A DNA stretch of 64,000 nucleotides. It comes from JAGZHZ01 sp963929865 (lineage in GTDB: Bacteria > Bacillota > Clostridia > Lachnospirales > Lachnospiraceae). The notes under the pieces were generated by a model. The model saw nothing but the letters and a program-made list of their open reading frames with translations. It made no database searches and was not told the DNA's origin. Shown one piece after another: positions 32,799-40,831 of this stretch. The stretch is from positions 1 to 64,000 of the forward strand of contig CAWVKK010000059.1 in the NCBI GenBank assembly GCA_963929865.1, read 5' to 3'. A program made the translations under genes and the position numbers. Each line of letters begins with the position of its first letter. Position 1 is the first letter of the stretch.

Positions 32799-33070
32799 GA
32801 CAAAAAGCAAATGCGAAGAAGGAGACCAGTAGTACTGCAGTTTTTCTTGCAGAGAGTATCCGGCAGGTGGGAGGATACAGAAAAGGCAGTATGAATACAC
32901 TCTGGAGCAGCTGCCTGAAAGACAGTAGGGTAAGACGGGGGCGCCCGATACAGCGCGGAAGTGTTGACTGACACTTTATGAGGAGGACTCCGCGAGGAGT
33001 GTTCAAGACAGAGGTGGTACCGCAGAATTTGCCCTCTGCAGCTTTGAAAGCTGCAGGGGTTTTTTGTTGC
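32799..33070 (+). ncRNA. T-box leader for tyrosyl-tRNA
   Basis: The T-box sequence AGGTGGTACCGC is at 33012-33023. In the upstream Stem I, ATGAATACAC at 32891-32900 presents TAC (32896-32898), a Tyr codon, at the specifier position, agreeing with the downstream tyrS. A GC-rich terminator stem with a T run follows (33032-33066). Uncharged tRNA-Tyr binding would favour the antiterminator and switch tyrS on. Confidence 0.92.
33032..33066 (+). terminator. T-box-controlled terminator before tyrS
   Basis: CTGCAGC/GCTGCAG stem extended by CC/GG pairs with a TTTGAAA loop region, then TTTTTT. It competes with the antiterminator that includes the T-box sequence. Confidence 0.85.
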
Positions 33071-33100
33071 AGTGCAAAATTTTGATCAGGAGGAAACATC

Positions 33101-34330
33101 ATGAAAATCTATGAGGAATTAGTGGCAAGAGGACTGATTGCCCAGGTAACCGACGAACCGGAAATCAAAGAATTGATCAACAACGGCAAGGCGAAATTTT
33201 ACATCGGCTTTGACCCGACCGCAGACTCTCTCCATGTAGGGCACTTTATGGCGCTGTGCCTGATGAAACGCCTTCAGATGGCGGGAAACCAGCCGGTCGT
33301 TCTGCTGGGAGGCGGAACCGGGTACATCGGCGACCCGTCCGGGAGAACCGACATGCGCTCTATGATGAGCCCGGAGACGATCCAGCACAACTGCGACTGC
33401 TTCAAAAAGCAGATGGAGCGCTTTATCGATTTTGAAGGCGAGAACGCCGCGATTGTCGTCAACAATGCGGACTGGCTGCTGAAATTAAACTATATTGAAG
33501 TGCTCAGAGAGGTGGGCAGCTGCTTCTCCGTCAACAACATGCTGCGCGCGGAGTGCTACAAGCAGCGCATGGAAAGAGGACTGTCGTTTTTGGAGTTTAA
33601 CTATATGATCATGCAGTCGTACGATTTCTACTATCTGTTTAAAAATTACGGCTGCAACATGCAGTTTGGAGGAGACGACCAGTGGAGCAACATGCTCGGG
33701 GGCACGGAGCTGATCCGCAAGAAGCTGGGAAAAGACGCGTATGCGATGACGATCACGCTGCTGATGAACTCAGAGGGAAAGAAAATGGGCAAGACGGCGA
33801 AGGGAGCCGTATGGCTTGACCCGAACAAGACGTCTCCGTTTGAGTTTTACCAGTACTGGAGAAACGTCGACGACGCCGATGTCTTAAAGTGTATCCGGAT
33901 GCTGACCTTCATCCCGGTAGAAGAGATCGACCAGATGAACAGCTGGGAGGGAGAGGAGCTAAACAAGGCAAAAGACCTGCTCGCTTATGAGCTGACGGCG
34001 CTGGTTCACGGAAAAGAAGAGGCGCAGAAGGCAAAGGAGGCTTCCATCGCCCTGTTTTCCGGCGTCGGAGATGACAGCAATATGCCTTCGACCGAGATCA
34101 GACCGTCAGACCTGACGGACGGAGCGGTCAGCATCTTAGATCTGCTGACGATATGCGGTCTGGCAAAATCAAAAAGCGAGGGAAGACGTCTGATCCAGCA
34201 GGGAGGCGTGAGCGTAGAAGGCAAAAAAGTAGAAGGACCGGAGGAGATGATCACGGCGGAAGCCTTAAAGAGCGGCGTCAAGATCAAAAAAGGAAAAAAA
34301 GTGTTCCACAGAGCCCTGCTTGCGGAATAA
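33101..34330 (+). CDS. tyrS: tyrosyl-tRNA synthetase
   Basis: A 409-residue class I synthetase that charges tRNA-Tyr. The HIGH-type motif is LHVGHF (about residues 45-50); the KMSKS-type loop is KKMGKTAKG (about 227-235). FDPTADSLHVGH and LGGGTGYIGDPSGRTD are strongly conserved. A C-terminal S4 RNA-binding domain (ICGLAKSKSEGRRLIQQGGV) completes the enzyme. The start follows AGGAGG. Expression is set by the Tyr T-box upstream, and a strong terminator follows, so it is a single-gene unit. Confidence 0.96.
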   Translation: MKIYEELVARGLIAQVTDEPEIKELINNGKAKFYIGFDPTADSLHVGHFMALCLMKRLQMAGNQPVVLLGGGTGYIGDPSGRTDMRSMMSPETIQHNCDCFKKQMERFIDFEGENAAIVVNNADWLLKLNYIEVLREVGSCFSVNNMLRAECYKQRMERGLSFLEFNYMIMQSYDFYYLFKNYGCNMQFGGDDQWSNMLGGTELIRKKLGKDAYAMTITLLMNSEGKKMGKTAKGAVWLDPNKTSPFEFYQYWRNVDDADVLKCIRMLTFIPVEEIDQMNSWEGEELNKAKDLLAYELTALVHGKEEAQKAKEASIALFSGVGDDSNMPSTEIRPSDLTDGAVSILDLLTICGLAKSKSEGRRLIQQGGVSVEGKKVEGPEEMITAEALKSGVKIKKGKKVFHRALLAE

Positions 34331-34355
34331 GACAGAAAAAATAAAAAAAGAACAC

Positions 34356-34398
34356 AAAGCTCTCTTTGCCGTTGACTCGGACGGAAAGAGAGCTTTTT
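34356..34398 (+). terminator. terminator of tyrS
   Basis: AAAGCTCTCTTT pairs with AAAGAGAGCTTT, extended by CCGT/ACGG, followed by TTC. Confidence 0.85.
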
Positions 34399-34514
34399 CA
34401 ATGAGGCGGCGTCTATGCGAAACAGACGTTCCAATGGTTTTCAGAAAGAGATAGAAGGCAACAGACAGACATGTTATAATAGAAAAAAAGAAACAGGAAA
34501 AGAGGAGTTTTTTG

Positions 34515-35459
34515 ATGACGAAAACGATGCACGCGATTTTAAAGGCTCTTTCCTATGGCAACATTGAACCGGAGGGGGCAAGGCGTCTGGCAGATTTAAA
34601 GAGATTAGACCCTATGAGAATCTTCTGCAGAAAATTGGACGCGGAAATCTATCATAACGATTATAAAGTCCCGATCCGGCTTTATTTTCCCTCAGAGGAG
34701 GCGATGAGACAAGGCGTGAAGGAAGGACACGCTTTTCCGATTCTGCTTTTTTTCCACGGCGGAGGATGGGTGACGGAGAGTGTGGAAAACTATGACCGCG
34801 TATGCGCGAGAATGGCGAAAGCTACAAACCAGATTGTGGCGTCTGTGGGATACCGGCTGGCTCCGGAATTCCGTTTCCCCACAGGGCTGGAGGACTGCTA
34901 TGCGGCCGCAAAGGCGCTGTATACAGACCGCTTCCTGCTCAACACGGATCCAGACCAGATTACGGTGATAGGAGACAGCGCAGGCGGAAATTTAGCGGCG
35001 GCAGTCTGCCTGATGGCGAGGGATACAAAAGAATTCCGCCCGAAGCGCCAGATTTTAATCTATCCGGCTTTGTATAACTGCTACACCGAAGCATCGCCCT
35101 TTGCATCCGTGCGGGAAAACGGAAGGGATTATCTTTTGACGAGCGTCAAGATGGAGGACTATTTAAAGCTGTACCAGAGCAGTCCGAAAGACCGCCAAAA
35201 CCCGTATTTTGCGCCGATTCTGGCAGACAGCCTGGAGGGGATGCCCGACACGCTGATCTTAACCGCAGAATTTGATCCGCTCAGAGATGAGGGCGAAGCG
35301 TATGCACAAAGATTAAAAACGGCGGGAAACAGAGTGGAGCTGCACAGAATTAAGGGCGCGCTGCACGGATATTTTGCGCTGGGAATCCGATTCTGGCATG
35401 TTCAGGAGAGCTTTGGGTACATCAATCAATTTTTGAAGGGGGAGACGAAAAATTGTTAG
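34515..35459 (+). CDS. alpha/beta hydrolase (hormone-sensitive-lipase-like esterase)
   Basis: A 314-residue cytoplasmic carboxylesterase. The oxyanion-hole motif is FFHGGGWV (about residue 80), the nucleophile elbow is GDSAGGNLAAA (about 155-160), and the acid and base of the triad lie in EFDPLRDEG and ALHGYF. These are the marks of the HSL/Aes family acting on short acyl esters. AGAGGAG precedes the ATG, and a TATAAT at 34475-34480 is a likely -10. Its last seven bases overlap the next gene, a membrane protein with an acyltransferase-like domain, so the two probably act on the same acylated compound. Confidence 0.88.
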   Translation: MTKTMHAILKALSYGNIEPEGARRLADLKRLDPMRIFCRKLDAEIYHNDYKVPIRLYFPSEEAMRQGVKEGHAFPILLFFHGGGWVTESVENYDRVCARMAKATNQIVASVGYRLAPEFRFPTGLEDCYAAAKALYTDRFLLNTDPDQITVIGDSAGGNLAAAVCLMARDTKEFRPKRQILIYPALYNCYTEASPFASVRENGRDYLLTSVKMEDYLKLYQSSPKDRQNPYFAPILADSLEGMPDTLILTAEFDPLRDEGEAYAQRLKTAGNRVELHRIKGALHGYFALGIRFWHVQESFGYINQFLKGETKNC

Positions 35460-37267
35460 TTTCCAAACGGTCAAAATGGAGAAAGCTGGATAACGCGGCT
35501 CTTGCCTTCCCGGCAGTGACAGGAAAGCAGGATACGAGAGTTTTCCGGTTTTACTCTCAGCTGAGAGAAACGGTAGACGGCGATACGTTACAGAGAGCGC
35601 TTGAGAGAACGATGGAAAAATATCCTCTGTATCAGGCGGTGCTGAGAAAGGGGCTGTTTTGGTTTTACCTGGAACAAAGAGCCCTTCACCCTGAGGCAAA
35701 GCCGGAGAGACGTCTGCCGTGCAGCAAAATTTATATTCCAGATAAAAAGAGCCTGCTGTTTGAAGTGTCCTATTATAAAAACCGAATCAACTTTGAAGTG
35801 TTTCACGCGCTGACCGACGGGACAGGCGCTATGAAATTTTTAAAGGAGCTGACAAAAAATTATCTGAGAATGGCGCACCCTGACGCGGAGCTTCCGGAAC
35901 TGGAAGAGGAAGAGGATGTGACAGAGAGCGATCAGGAGGAGGACAGCTTTTCTCAGTACTATTCACAACGGCGTCCAAAGAAAAAAGAAAAGAAAAAGAC
36001 TGCCGCGAAAATTCCGGGAGGCAGACTGTCTCAGGATGAGATGCAGATCACAGAAGTCGTGCTGTCCGTAAAAGAAGTTTTGGAAAAGGCAAAAGGATAC
36101 GGCGTCTCGCTGACGGTTTTTCTGACGGCGATTCTGCTGTGCGCGATCGAGGAAGAGCTGCCCAAGCGCCAGATGGGACAATGGGTAGGTCTTATGGTTC
36201 CGGTCAATCTGAGAAATTATTTCCCGTCCCAGTCTATGACGAATTTTTTTGGATGGATTGAAGTCGGGTATCAGTTCGCAGAACATACCCGCCTGGAGGA
36301 CGTCATTGCAGAGGTCAAAAGACAGTTTGAGCGGGAGCTGGTCAAAGAGCGGGTAGGCATGAGGATGAATGAGTGGGTCAGACTGGAACGGCATCCGCTT
36401 CTGCGGATTGTGCCGCTTGAGGTGAAATCGCTCTGCCTCCAGATTGGAGCCAATATCGGAGGCAAGAGCATTACGGCCGTCTTTTCCAACATCGGCGTGA
36501 TCCGGATGCCGGAACCGTATCAAGATCTGATCGAACAGTTTGGCATTTTTACGAGCACGGGAGGGCTGCAGCTTTGCAGCTGCTCGTTTCAGGACCGCCT
36601 TGTCCTCGGATTCACTTCAAAAATCCGCAGCGCCAATATCCAGAGAAATTTTCTGAATCTTTTAAAGAAACAGGATCTTTCCTACCAGGAGGAAAAAAAT
36701 CAGTTCCCGGATCAGAGCGGAGAAAAAAAGAAGACCGGGAAAAAGATCTTCCAGAGCTTTTCCTTTTTCTGCATCGCGCTTGCGGTCTTAAGCGGAATGC
36801 TCAATTATATGCTCGACGAGACGATCGGATGGGCAGGCTTTGTGTCGGCGGGATGCTTCTGCACCTGGCTTGTCGTGGCGGTCGGATATAAAAAAAGGAG
36901 AAACCTGCTCAAAAACAGCATGTGGCAGCTGCTGATCCTCACAGGAATCGCGCTTTTGTGGGATTCGTATACCGGATGGAGAGGGTGGTCGGTCAACTTT
37001 ATTGTGCCGCTTACGGCGCTCGCCGTTCTGTGTTCGATGCCTGTGATTGCGAAGGTGCGCCATCTGGAACAGGAGGAATACCTGTTTTATCTCGTACAGG
37101 CAGGCGCTTTCGGGCTGATTCCGCTGATTTTGCTGGCAGCGAAGGCGGTGTCGGTTCCATATCCTTCCATTATCTGCGGGGGAATCAGCTTCCTTGTGCT
37201 TGTGTGGCTTTTTATTTTCCGGCGGGAAGAATTTATCCAGGAGGTTCAGAAAAAATTCCGGATTTAA
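35453..37267 (+). CDS. condensation/acyltransferase-like domain fused to a DUF6320-type membrane domain
   Basis: A 604-residue protein with a TTG start overlapping the hydrolase stop, GGGGGAG upstream and no nearby ATG. Residues 1-430 resemble the chloramphenicol-acetyltransferase/condensation fold: FHALTDGTGA (about residue 119) matches the HxxxDG active-site motif, and a VPVNLRNYFPSQSMTNFFGW segment is typical of alcohol O-acetyltransferases. A charged linker (about 150-185) is rich in Glu and Lys. Residues about 440-595 hold about six membrane helices (DUF6320-type). A cytoplasmic acyl-transfer domain tethered to the membrane next to an esterase suggests lipid or envelope acylation and deacylation. 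The substrate is unknown. Confidence 0.75.
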   Translation: MLVSKRSKWRKLDNAALAFPAVTGKQDTRVFRFYSQLRETVDGDTLQRALERTMEKYPLYQAVLRKGLFWFYLEQRALHPEAKPERRLPCSKIYIPDKKSLLFEVSYYKNRINFEVFHALTDGTGAMKFLKELTKNYLRMAHPDAELPELEEEEDVTESDQEEDSFSQYYSQRRPKKKEKKKTAAKIPGGRLSQDEMQITEVVLSVKEVLEKAKGYGVSLTVFLTAILLCAIEEELPKRQMGQWVGLMVPVNLRNYFPSQSMTNFFGWIEVGYQFAEHTRLEDVIAEVKRQFERELVKERVGMRMNEWVRLERHPLLRIVPLEVKSLCLQIGANIGGKSITAVFSNIGVIRMPEPYQDLIEQFGIFTSTGGLQLCSCSFQDRLVLGFTSKIRSANIQRNFLNLLKKQDLSYQEEKNQFPDQSGEKKKTGKKIFQSFSFFCIALAVLSGMLNYMLDETIGWAGFVSAGCFCTWLVVAVGYKKRRNLLKNSMWQLLILTGIALLWDSYTGWRGWSVNFIVPLTALAVLCSMPVIAKVRHLEQEEYLFYLVQAGAFGLIPLILLAAKAVSVPYPSIICGGISFLVLVWLFIFRREEFIQEVQKKFRI

Positions 37268-37415
37268 AGAAAAAAAGAATGGCAGACGCTGGATAAAATT
37301 TTAGAAATTTCTTTATTTAGATGATTTTTCGAAAAAATATTATAGAAAATCTATAAAAATGGTGAAAAAACAAGAAAGAAAAAAGATTTTATAAAAACAG
37401 TTGGATATTGTGCGA

Positions 37416-37444
37416 TTGTCCCATAAAATACGTTTTGATACAAT
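37416..37444 (+). promoter_or_regulatory. promoter upstream of the Tat island
   Basis: TTGTCC (37416-37421), 17-bp spacer, TACAAT (37439-37444). The 424-bp gap (37268-37691) otherwise holds AT-rich sequence and one 23-codon frame. No terminator for the preceding gene was seen. Confidence 0.6.
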
Positions 37445-37527
37445 AAAACATAGGGAAAATAGAGAGAAAACTTTGTGAGATTCTGGCATGGCAAAAAGAA
37501 AACGGACAAAAAACAAAAAGGAAAAGA

Positions 37528-37599
37528 ATGGATATTATGCAAAATGCAGAATCAGGGGATGAGATAGACTTAAGGATTTTAAATGAAGACGGAAAATAG
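37528..37599 (+). CDS. possible 23-residue peptide upstream of the Tat substrate
   Basis: ATG with AAAAGGAAAAGA upstream opens a 23-codon acidic frame (starts MDIMQNAESGDE, ends NEDGK). It lies in the leader between the promoter and the Tat-substrate gene, 92 bp before the latter. It could be a leader peptide, a tiny protein or chance. No family is recognisable. Confidence 0.3.
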   Translation: MDIMQNAESGDEIDLRILNEDGK

Positions 37600-37691
37600 C
37601 TTTGTATTGCTGGAGGGCTGGATTTCTGTCTCGCAGATCTTAAAGTTTATGATACAAAAACACAAAATTTTTAAAATCAGGAGGTAATATT

Positions 37692-38957
37692 ATGGGCAAG
37701 TCAATTTCCAGAAGAGACTTTTTAAAAGCGACAGCGGCTGGTACCTTGGGGGTAGCGGTATTAGGCGCGACAGGAATCGTAGCAGGAGCAGAGGAGCAGA
37801 CAGCAGGCTCTGCAAGCAAGGCTGGTCTGGCACCGGTATTTAACGGATACGGAAGCAAATATGAATATGGTCATTTTACTGTGGAAGCGACGGTAATCAA
37901 CGGAAACAGCGAAGACTTCAACAGCAATCCTTCCTTCAGCATTTACCATATCATGGACTATACGGCGGCGGTTCCGTACGCTGACAGTACAGACGCAAAC
38001 GGCGCGACAAACGACAACAACACGGCAAGTATGTATGTGATTACTTCCGGAAACGATGCGCTTTTGGTTGACATGGGAAATGGACCAGCTTCCACGGCAA
38101 GCCATTTCGGAGAGGACGGATCGGACGAGGCTGTCTGTGCAGCAATCGATGAGGAATACCGCAATCTTGTTCTTTCCCTTGCAGAAAACCGCAATCTGAA
38201 AATCGCCATCACACACCAGCACGGAGATCATGTCGGATATTCCACAGCGTTTGCAGGCATGGGATATACCGTTTACTTCCCGGAAGGAGATGTAAACGAC
38301 AGCATTAAAGAGCGTTTCGCAGAGTATGACTTCCAGACCTTTGTTCCAGGAGAATTCCAGATCCCGGTAGGCGAGATCACGATCGACACAATTCTGTGCG
38401 GCGGTCATACGACGGCGTCTACGATCTATGTCATCAACACACCGCTGATCACGTACAACTATGACGCATCGAACGCAACCGCTACGTACATAGCGCTGAT
38501 CGGAGACGCAATCGGATCAGGATCCAGCGTTTGGATCTTCAGCACAGACGGTCTGAAATTATTCAATGAGCAGATTGACGCGGCAGTGGCAGCTCTTGAG
38601 AGCTATACGACGTTTGACGCAGGACTGGGAGCAGGAGAAGAGAGCGGAGCGAAAATGCTGTTCTTAGGCGGTCACGGATGGCAGTACAAAAACCGTTTCG
38701 GCACGATGAACATGGATATCGAGTATGCAAAAAGTATGCAGAACCTGATTCATAATCTGTCCGACGGAAGCAAATGGAAATATGACGGTGTAGACGGACT
38801 GAGCCTGGAAGACTGGATGAGACAGGGATACATAACCCTCAAAGCAGTGGAAGGAAACACCCGCTACACATGCTATTTCGGGACAACTCTGACGTCTGCG
38901 GCAGCGATCACAGGACCATTTGACGCGATGAAAGAGTATGCAGGGCTGGACGAATAG
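37692..38957 (+). CDS. Tat-exported metallo-beta-lactamase-fold hydrolase
   Basis: A 421-residue protein. Residues 1-35 form a twin-arginine signal (SRRDFLKATAAG, then a hydrophobic stretch ending AGA). The mature part has the full di-metal ligand set of the metallo-beta-lactamase fold: THQHGDH (His175, His177, Asp179, His180), His239 in CGGHT, Asp272 in IGDAIG and His328 in LGGHG. Export in folded, metal-loaded form explains the Tat route. Two TatA-type genes and tatC follow, so this looks like a substrate with its own translocase. A glyoxalase II-like or lactonase-like hydrolysis is possible; the substrate is unknown. The start follows AGGAGG. Confidence 0.85.
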   Translation: MGKSISRRDFLKATAAGTLGVAVLGATGIVAGAEEQTAGSASKAGLAPVFNGYGSKYEYGHFTVEATVINGNSEDFNSNPSFSIYHIMDYTAAVPYADSTDANGATNDNNTASMYVITSGNDALLVDMGNGPASTASHFGEDGSDEAVCAAIDEEYRNLVLSLAENRNLKIAITHQHGDHVGYSTAFAGMGYTVYFPEGDVNDSIKERFAEYDFQTFVPGEFQIPVGEITIDTILCGGHTTASTIYVINTPLITYNYDASNATATYIALIGDAIGSGSSVWIFSTDGLKLFNEQIDAAVAALESYTTFDAGLGAGEESGAKMLFLGGHGWQYKNRFGTMNMDIEYAKSMQNLIHNLSDGSKWKYDGVDGLSLEDWMRQGYITLKAVEGNTRYTCYFGTTLTSAAAITGPFDAMKEYAGLDE

Positions 38958-38980
38958 GAAGGCCGGAAAATAAAAAGACG

Positions 38981-39045
38981 TCTTCTTTCACACAGATCAG
39001 AGGGGACAAACAGATCTGTACCGTTTACAAAAACGTGAGAGAAGA
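38981..39045 (+). other. two-stem inverted repeat between Tat substrate and tat genes
   Basis: TCTTCTTTCAC (38981-38991) pairs with GTGAGAGAAGA (39035-39045; 10 of 11 plus one G-T), and just inside it ACAGATC (38992-38998) pairs with GATCTGT (39013-39019). An A-rich tail follows, not T. A second hairpin, CCGCACGC/GCGTGCGG, lies near 39088-39113. These may slow or trim the transcript so that the substrate is made in excess of the translocase. Confidence 0.45.
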
Positions 39046-39212
39046 AAAAAGATAAGACTTTGAGCAAAATCTCCGGCGGTTTCCGGCCGCACGCAGACAG
39101 AGCGGCGTGCGGCTGAAAAAGCCGGGGATTCTTGAATCATCGGGATGAAAGACGCGCATCTTAAGCATTTACTACTTGTGCCGCCGGCGTCAGCGGGGAA
39201 TGGAGATTTTTT

Positions 39213-39668
39213 ATGAAAATTGGTCTTCAGGAATTAATTGTCGTTTTTATTGTCGCGCTGATCGTGCTGGGACCGGATAAAATGCCTTACTACGCAAAAA
39301 AGCTGGGACAGGCTGTGGCGCAGTTTAAAAAGTACACCTCAGACGCGACGAAGGATATCCGTGAAAACATTGTAGAGCCGCTTCAGGAAGCGCAGCGGCC
39401 GCTGAAAGAGGCGATGGAGCCGATCACAGAACTGAATAAAGAGATTAAGGGAAATGTAAAGGATATTAAGAAATCGTTTGTGAATATCGAAAAACCTAAA
39501 AAAGAAAATGAACAGAAAGCAAGTGGACAGCAGGCAGAGGAAAGCGCTGAGACAGCACAGGAGCAGACCGGCGTGGATATAAAAGAAGAAAAAGCAGATC
39601 CGGCGCCAGACGCGGAAGTCCGGGAGGAAAAAGAGAGTGCGGCTGCACAGGAGACTGTGCCACTTTAG
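39213..39668 (+). CDS. TatA/TatB-like protein with extended tail
   Basis: A 151-residue twin-arginine translocase component. One membrane helix (about residues 5-21, LIVVFIVALIVLGPDKMP) with the family's FGP/LGP hinge, then an amphipathic helix (YYAKKLGQAVAQFKKYT), then a long charged tail rich in Glu, Lys and Ala (from about residue 95). The length and long helical middle part resemble TatB, though Firmicutes usually use bifunctional TatA. GGAG lies upstream. It acts at the membrane with the TatC encoded downstream. Confidence 0.85.
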   Translation: MKIGLQELIVVFIVALIVLGPDKMPYYAKKLGQAVAQFKKYTSDATKDIRENIVEPLQEAQRPLKEAMEPITELNKEIKGNVKDIKKSFVNIEKPKKENEQKASGQQAEESAETAQEQTGVDIKEEKADPAPDAEVREEKESAAAQETVPL

Positions 39669-39732
39669 AATATAACAAAGGCAAAAAGGTAAGGCAGACG
39701 GATAAGAAAAAAATAACAGGAGGAAAAGAAAA

Positions 39733-39912
39733 ATGAAAATTGGAACTACTGAGTTACTTATGATTTTAGCCATTGTGCTGGTACTGTTCGGACCGTCGCA
39801 GATTCCGAAGCTGAGCAAAATGTTCGGAAAAAGCGTAAAGAATTTCCGCAGCGGAATGTCAGAAGAGGAAAATACGGAGAATGCGTCTGACAAGGCAGAG
39901 CATATGGAATAA
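39733..39912 (+). CDS. tatA: short TatA-family protein
   Basis: A 59-residue protein: one membrane helix (about residues 6-19, ELLMILAIVLVLFGPSQIP) with the invariant FGP hinge, then an amphipathic helix (KLSKMFGKSVKNFRSG) and a short acidic tail. It is minimal but complete for TatA. AGGAGGAAAAG precedes the ATG, and it ends two bases before tatC. With the longer TatA/B-like protein upstream it gives two sizes of TatA component for one TatC, as in a TatABC arrangement. Confidence 0.88.
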   Translation: MKIGTTELLMILAIVLVLFGPSQIPKLSKMFGKSVKNFRSGMSEEENTENASDKAEHME

Positions 39913-39914
39913 GC

Positions 39915-40691
39915 ATGAAACAGACATCTGAAAAAAACATGACCTTGTCGGGACATCTGCGGGAACTCCGGAATCGGCTGGTTGTCTGTATCGTCTGCAT
40001 TTTCGTGTCGTTTATAGCAGGACTGTACTTCGCGCCGGGCATCATAGACCAGCTGACGGGAATAGGAGAAGCTTACGGCTATGTTTATGTGTTTATTGCT
40101 CCGCAGGAGCTCTTGCTCCAGCATTTCAGCATTGCTCTGATTGCTTCAATCTGTATTACGCTTCCGGTACTTCTCTACAATATCTGGGCATTTGTACGGC
40201 CAGGACTGAAAAAAAGTGAAAATGTATTACTGATATCCGCCCTGCTGTGCGGACTGGTATGCTTTGTGATCGGCGTGATTTTCGCGTACAAAATTATGAT
40301 GCCGTTCATGCTTCGCTTCCTGATTCAGATCAGTGCGGGGAGCGACATCTCGGCGGCGATCAGCGTACAGAGCTATATCTCATTTCTGCTCACCATTTTT
40401 ATTATTTTCGGCGTGATTTTTGAACTGCCTGTCGTATCGGTCCTGCTCACACAGCTGGGGCTGATCAAGACGAGCTGGATGAAAAAAGGAAGAAGAGTGA
40501 TCATCGTTGTGATCTTTTTCATTGCGGCGGTCATCACACCTCCGGACGTCGTATCCCAGATTATGGTGGCGATTCCGATCATGGCGCTGTACGAGCTGAG
40601 CATTCTGATCTGTACGGTGCTCGAAAAACTAAAGAAAAAACGCAATCAGGAAGAAGAAACCGAAGAGGAAGAAGAGAACGAAGAGGAATAA
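39915..40691 (+). CDS. tatC: twin-arginine translocase TatC
   Basis: A 258-residue membrane protein with six helices. The N-terminal MTLSGHLRELRNRL is the TatC signature that binds the twin-arginine signal; the first periplasmic loop and PQELLLQHFSIALIASI follow; the conserved RPGLKKSEN loop sits after helix 2. The acidic C-terminus is rich in Glu. The ATG lies two bp after the tatA stop. It forms the receptor complex for the Tat substrate encoded at the head of the cluster. Confidence 0.93.
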   Translation: MKQTSEKNMTLSGHLRELRNRLVVCIVCIFVSFIAGLYFAPGIIDQLTGIGEAYGYVYVFIAPQELLLQHFSIALIASICITLPVLLYNIWAFVRPGLKKSENVLLISALLCGLVCFVIGVIFAYKIMMPFMLRFLIQISAGSDISAAISVQSYISFLLTIFIIFGVIFELPVVSVLLTQLGLIKTSWMKKGRRVIIVVIFFIAAVITPPDVVSQIMVAIPIMALYELSILICTVLEKLKKKRNQEEETEEEEENEEE

Positions 40692-40700
40692 AAACACGGG

Positions 40701-40745
40701 AGAGAGACGGCTGAATCGATTTGACGTTCGGCAGTCTCTCTTTTT
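40701..40745 (+). terminator. terminator after tatC
   Basis: AGAGAGAC/GTCTCTCT stem extended by GCTGAA/TTCGGC, followed by TTTTG. Confidence 0.8.
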
Positions 40746-40776
40746 GCCTTCGTGGGGATCAAAAGAGAAAAAATGC

Positions 40777-40807
40777 TTGACTGTAAACAATGTTTACCCC
40801 TTATAAT
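40777..40807 (+). promoter_or_regulatory. MerR-type promoter with palindromic operator
   Basis: TTGACT (40777-40782) and TATAAT (40802-40807) are 19 bp apart, and the spacer contains a perfect palindrome, GTAAACAATGTTTAC (40783-40797). This is a textbook MerR-family control region, directly before a merR-like gene. Confidence 0.85.
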
Positions 40808-40831
40808 GCAGAAAAAAAGGAGGCAGAAAAA

